Shown here: positions 63,140 to 64,000 of the stretch, one piece after another
How the letters are laid out: each line of letters opens with the position of its first letter
How positions within the stretch are numbered: the first letter of the stretch is position 1
Source: Setophaga petechia
Taxonomy: Eukaryota; Chordata; Aves; Passeriformes; Parulidae
Direction of reading: 5' to 3'
Assembly: GCA_024362935.1 (NCBI GenBank)
Contig: JANCRA010000019.1
Coordinates: 10,164,501-10,228,500, forward strand
DNA: 64,000 nt
The notes under the pieces: generated by a model
What the model saw: only the letters and a program-made list of their open reading frames with translations
What the model was told of the DNA's origin: nothing
Database searches by the model: none
Translations under genes and position numbers: made by a program

Positions 63140-64000
63140 CAGGAGAGGATGGGTGACAGCAGCGGCCGCGGGAAGGCCGCCCGAGCCCTCCTCAGGCAGC
63201 AACGGCCACTCTGGGCAGCCAGGCTAGGTCGCCTCACGGCCGGATGCCCGCCGCCCTCGGCACGCCGCCTGCATCAGCAGGTCCGCGGTGGAGCGGAGAG
63301 AACACTCCACATCGGAGAGACCCGTCCACATTTCCCACCGCCGCCGCCCCGGACATTCGGGAGCCGCACGCGCTCTTCCAGGCCGGCGGGGGCGGGAACA
63401 GCCCCAGCTCTTTCCGCCCGCCTCGCGCATGCGCACTGGCGCGCCCGCCGCAAGCCCCGCCCCCCCGCGCCGCCGGAGCCGCTGGGCGGCGGGAGAGCGC
63501 GCGCGCGCGGCGCGGCTTGGAGCTGCACGTGACATGGAGGAGGCGGGGACGGGAAGGGAAAGGTCAGCGGCGACGCCGGCGGCGGGGGGAGCGGAAGGTC
63601 AGGGCGGCGCGGAGCGGAAGTGGGAGCCGGAGCCTCGTCCGCCATTGTGGGGAAGCGGAGCCCAGAGCAAGGGGGGGGAAGCGGCGCTGCGTCCTGCCGG
63701 CCGGCTCCTTCCAGCGGGAACCCGATCGGCGGCGTCAGCGGCAGCGGCGGCAGCAGCGAGCCCAGGCGGCAGCGGCGACAATCAGGCGGCGGCGGCGGGG
63801 AGGAGGCGGCGGAGCTGAGCGAGCGGCCCCGGCGTGCGGAATCATTCGAGGCCCAGGCGGAGCGGAGCGAGGGGATCGCGGCTCCCCGTGAAGAATGTCA
63901 GCCACCAGCGTCGACCAGGTACCGCCCGCGGGGCGGGGGGGACGGCCACCCGCTCTCTCCTCTTCCCGGCCCCGTCGTTACCCGCGGCGGGGGAGGGCGG
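63140..64000 (+). promoter_or_regulatory. YTHDF3: CpG island promoter and 5' UTR of YTHDF3
   Basis: Very high GC and CpG density runs from the end of the CR1 to the window edge. Recognisable motifs are a palindromic NRF1 site CGCGCATGCGCA (63424-63435), an E-box of USF/TFE type CACGTGAC (63526-63533), an ETS-type CGGAAGTG (63615-63622) and a YY1-like CCGCCATTGTGG (63639-63650). There is no TATA box. ETS and YY1 sites often lie close to the start site in such promoters, which would place transcription initiation near 63.6 kb; this is inference. Confidence 0.8.
63895..63918 (+). CDS. YTHDF3: YTHDF3 exon 1 coding part (partial gene)
   Basis: YTHDF3 is a cytoplasmic reader of N6-methyladenosine in mRNA, acting with YTHDF1 and YTHDF2 in translation and decay. 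Only the first eight codons are in the window: ATG then SATSVDQ, ending CAG|GTACCG, a good splice donor. M-S-A-T-S-V-D-Q is the YTHDF3 N-terminus as I recall it; YTHDF1 has SATSVDTQ and YTHDF2 has SASSLLEQ. The ATG has A at -3 (AAGAATGT). The YTH domain, lying near the C-terminus, is beyond the right edge. The position next to GGH and TTPA supports the assignment. Confidence 0.88.

Noticed and set aside
63080..63891. Several open frames of 100-215 codons on both strands near the right edge
   Set aside because: They overlap one another in the GC-rich YTHDF3 promoter, are dominated by Arg, Ala, Gly and Pro, and include the CR1 tail. They are composition artefacts, apart from the upstream ORF noted as a finding.

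Overview
This window is eukaryotic nuclear DNA from a bird, most likely a songbird (Passeriformes). It has spliced genes with GT-AG introns, CpG-island promoters, and AT-rich introns and intergenic DNA. It also carries several CR1 LINE 3' ends with the typical avian tail (TTCCAAC... followed by ATTCTGTGAT-type repeats). Two further element families look like high-copy avian retroviral LTRs; the one near 62 kb matches, from memory, an element abundant in songbirds. No bacterial, phage or plasmid features are present. Family names and the songbird call rest on recall, not on a search. 

Layout. Positions 1-13257 are the region downstream of GGH and contain no exon I recognise, only simple repeats and one degenerate LTR-like repeat. 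Positions 13258-26168 (minus strand) hold a complete nine-exon gamma-glutamyl hydrolase gene (GGH; 325 codons plus stop). It starts in a CpG island at about 25.96-26.43 kb. Positions 28771-42712 (minus strand) hold a complete five-exon alpha-tocopherol transfer protein gene (TTPA; 275 codons plus stop), which starts in a CpG island at about 42.26-43.11 kb. All fourteen splice sites bounding the 12 introns' coding junctions were read by eye, and reading phase is preserved across every junction in both genes. From 43.1 to about 61.9 kb is an intergenic stretch with no recognised gene. From 61.93 to 63.14 kb an LTR-like element and a CR1 3' end lie back to back. Positions 63140-64000 form the CpG-island promoter and first coding exon (M-S-A-T-S-V-D-Q) of YTHDF3 on the plus strand, which runs off the right edge. 

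The order GGH - TTPA - YTHDF3 with orientations minus, minus, plus is the same as I recall for human 8q12, so this is conserved vertebrate synteny. The three genes are not a functional pathway. GGH is a lysosomal or secreted folate-polyglutamate hydrolase, TTPA is a cytosolic vitamin E carrier of hepatocytes, and YTHDF3 is a cytoplasmic m6A reader. 

I found no new biological system. The most checkable oddities are: a candidate TTPA poly(A) signal about 280 bp upstream of the GGH start codon; a transposable-element stack directly against the YTHDF3 CpG island; two hairpin-forming inverted repeats (29.25 kb and 50.42 kb); tandem repeats in the GGH promoter and at the 5' end of TTPA intron 1; and a possible upstream ORF before YTHDF3.
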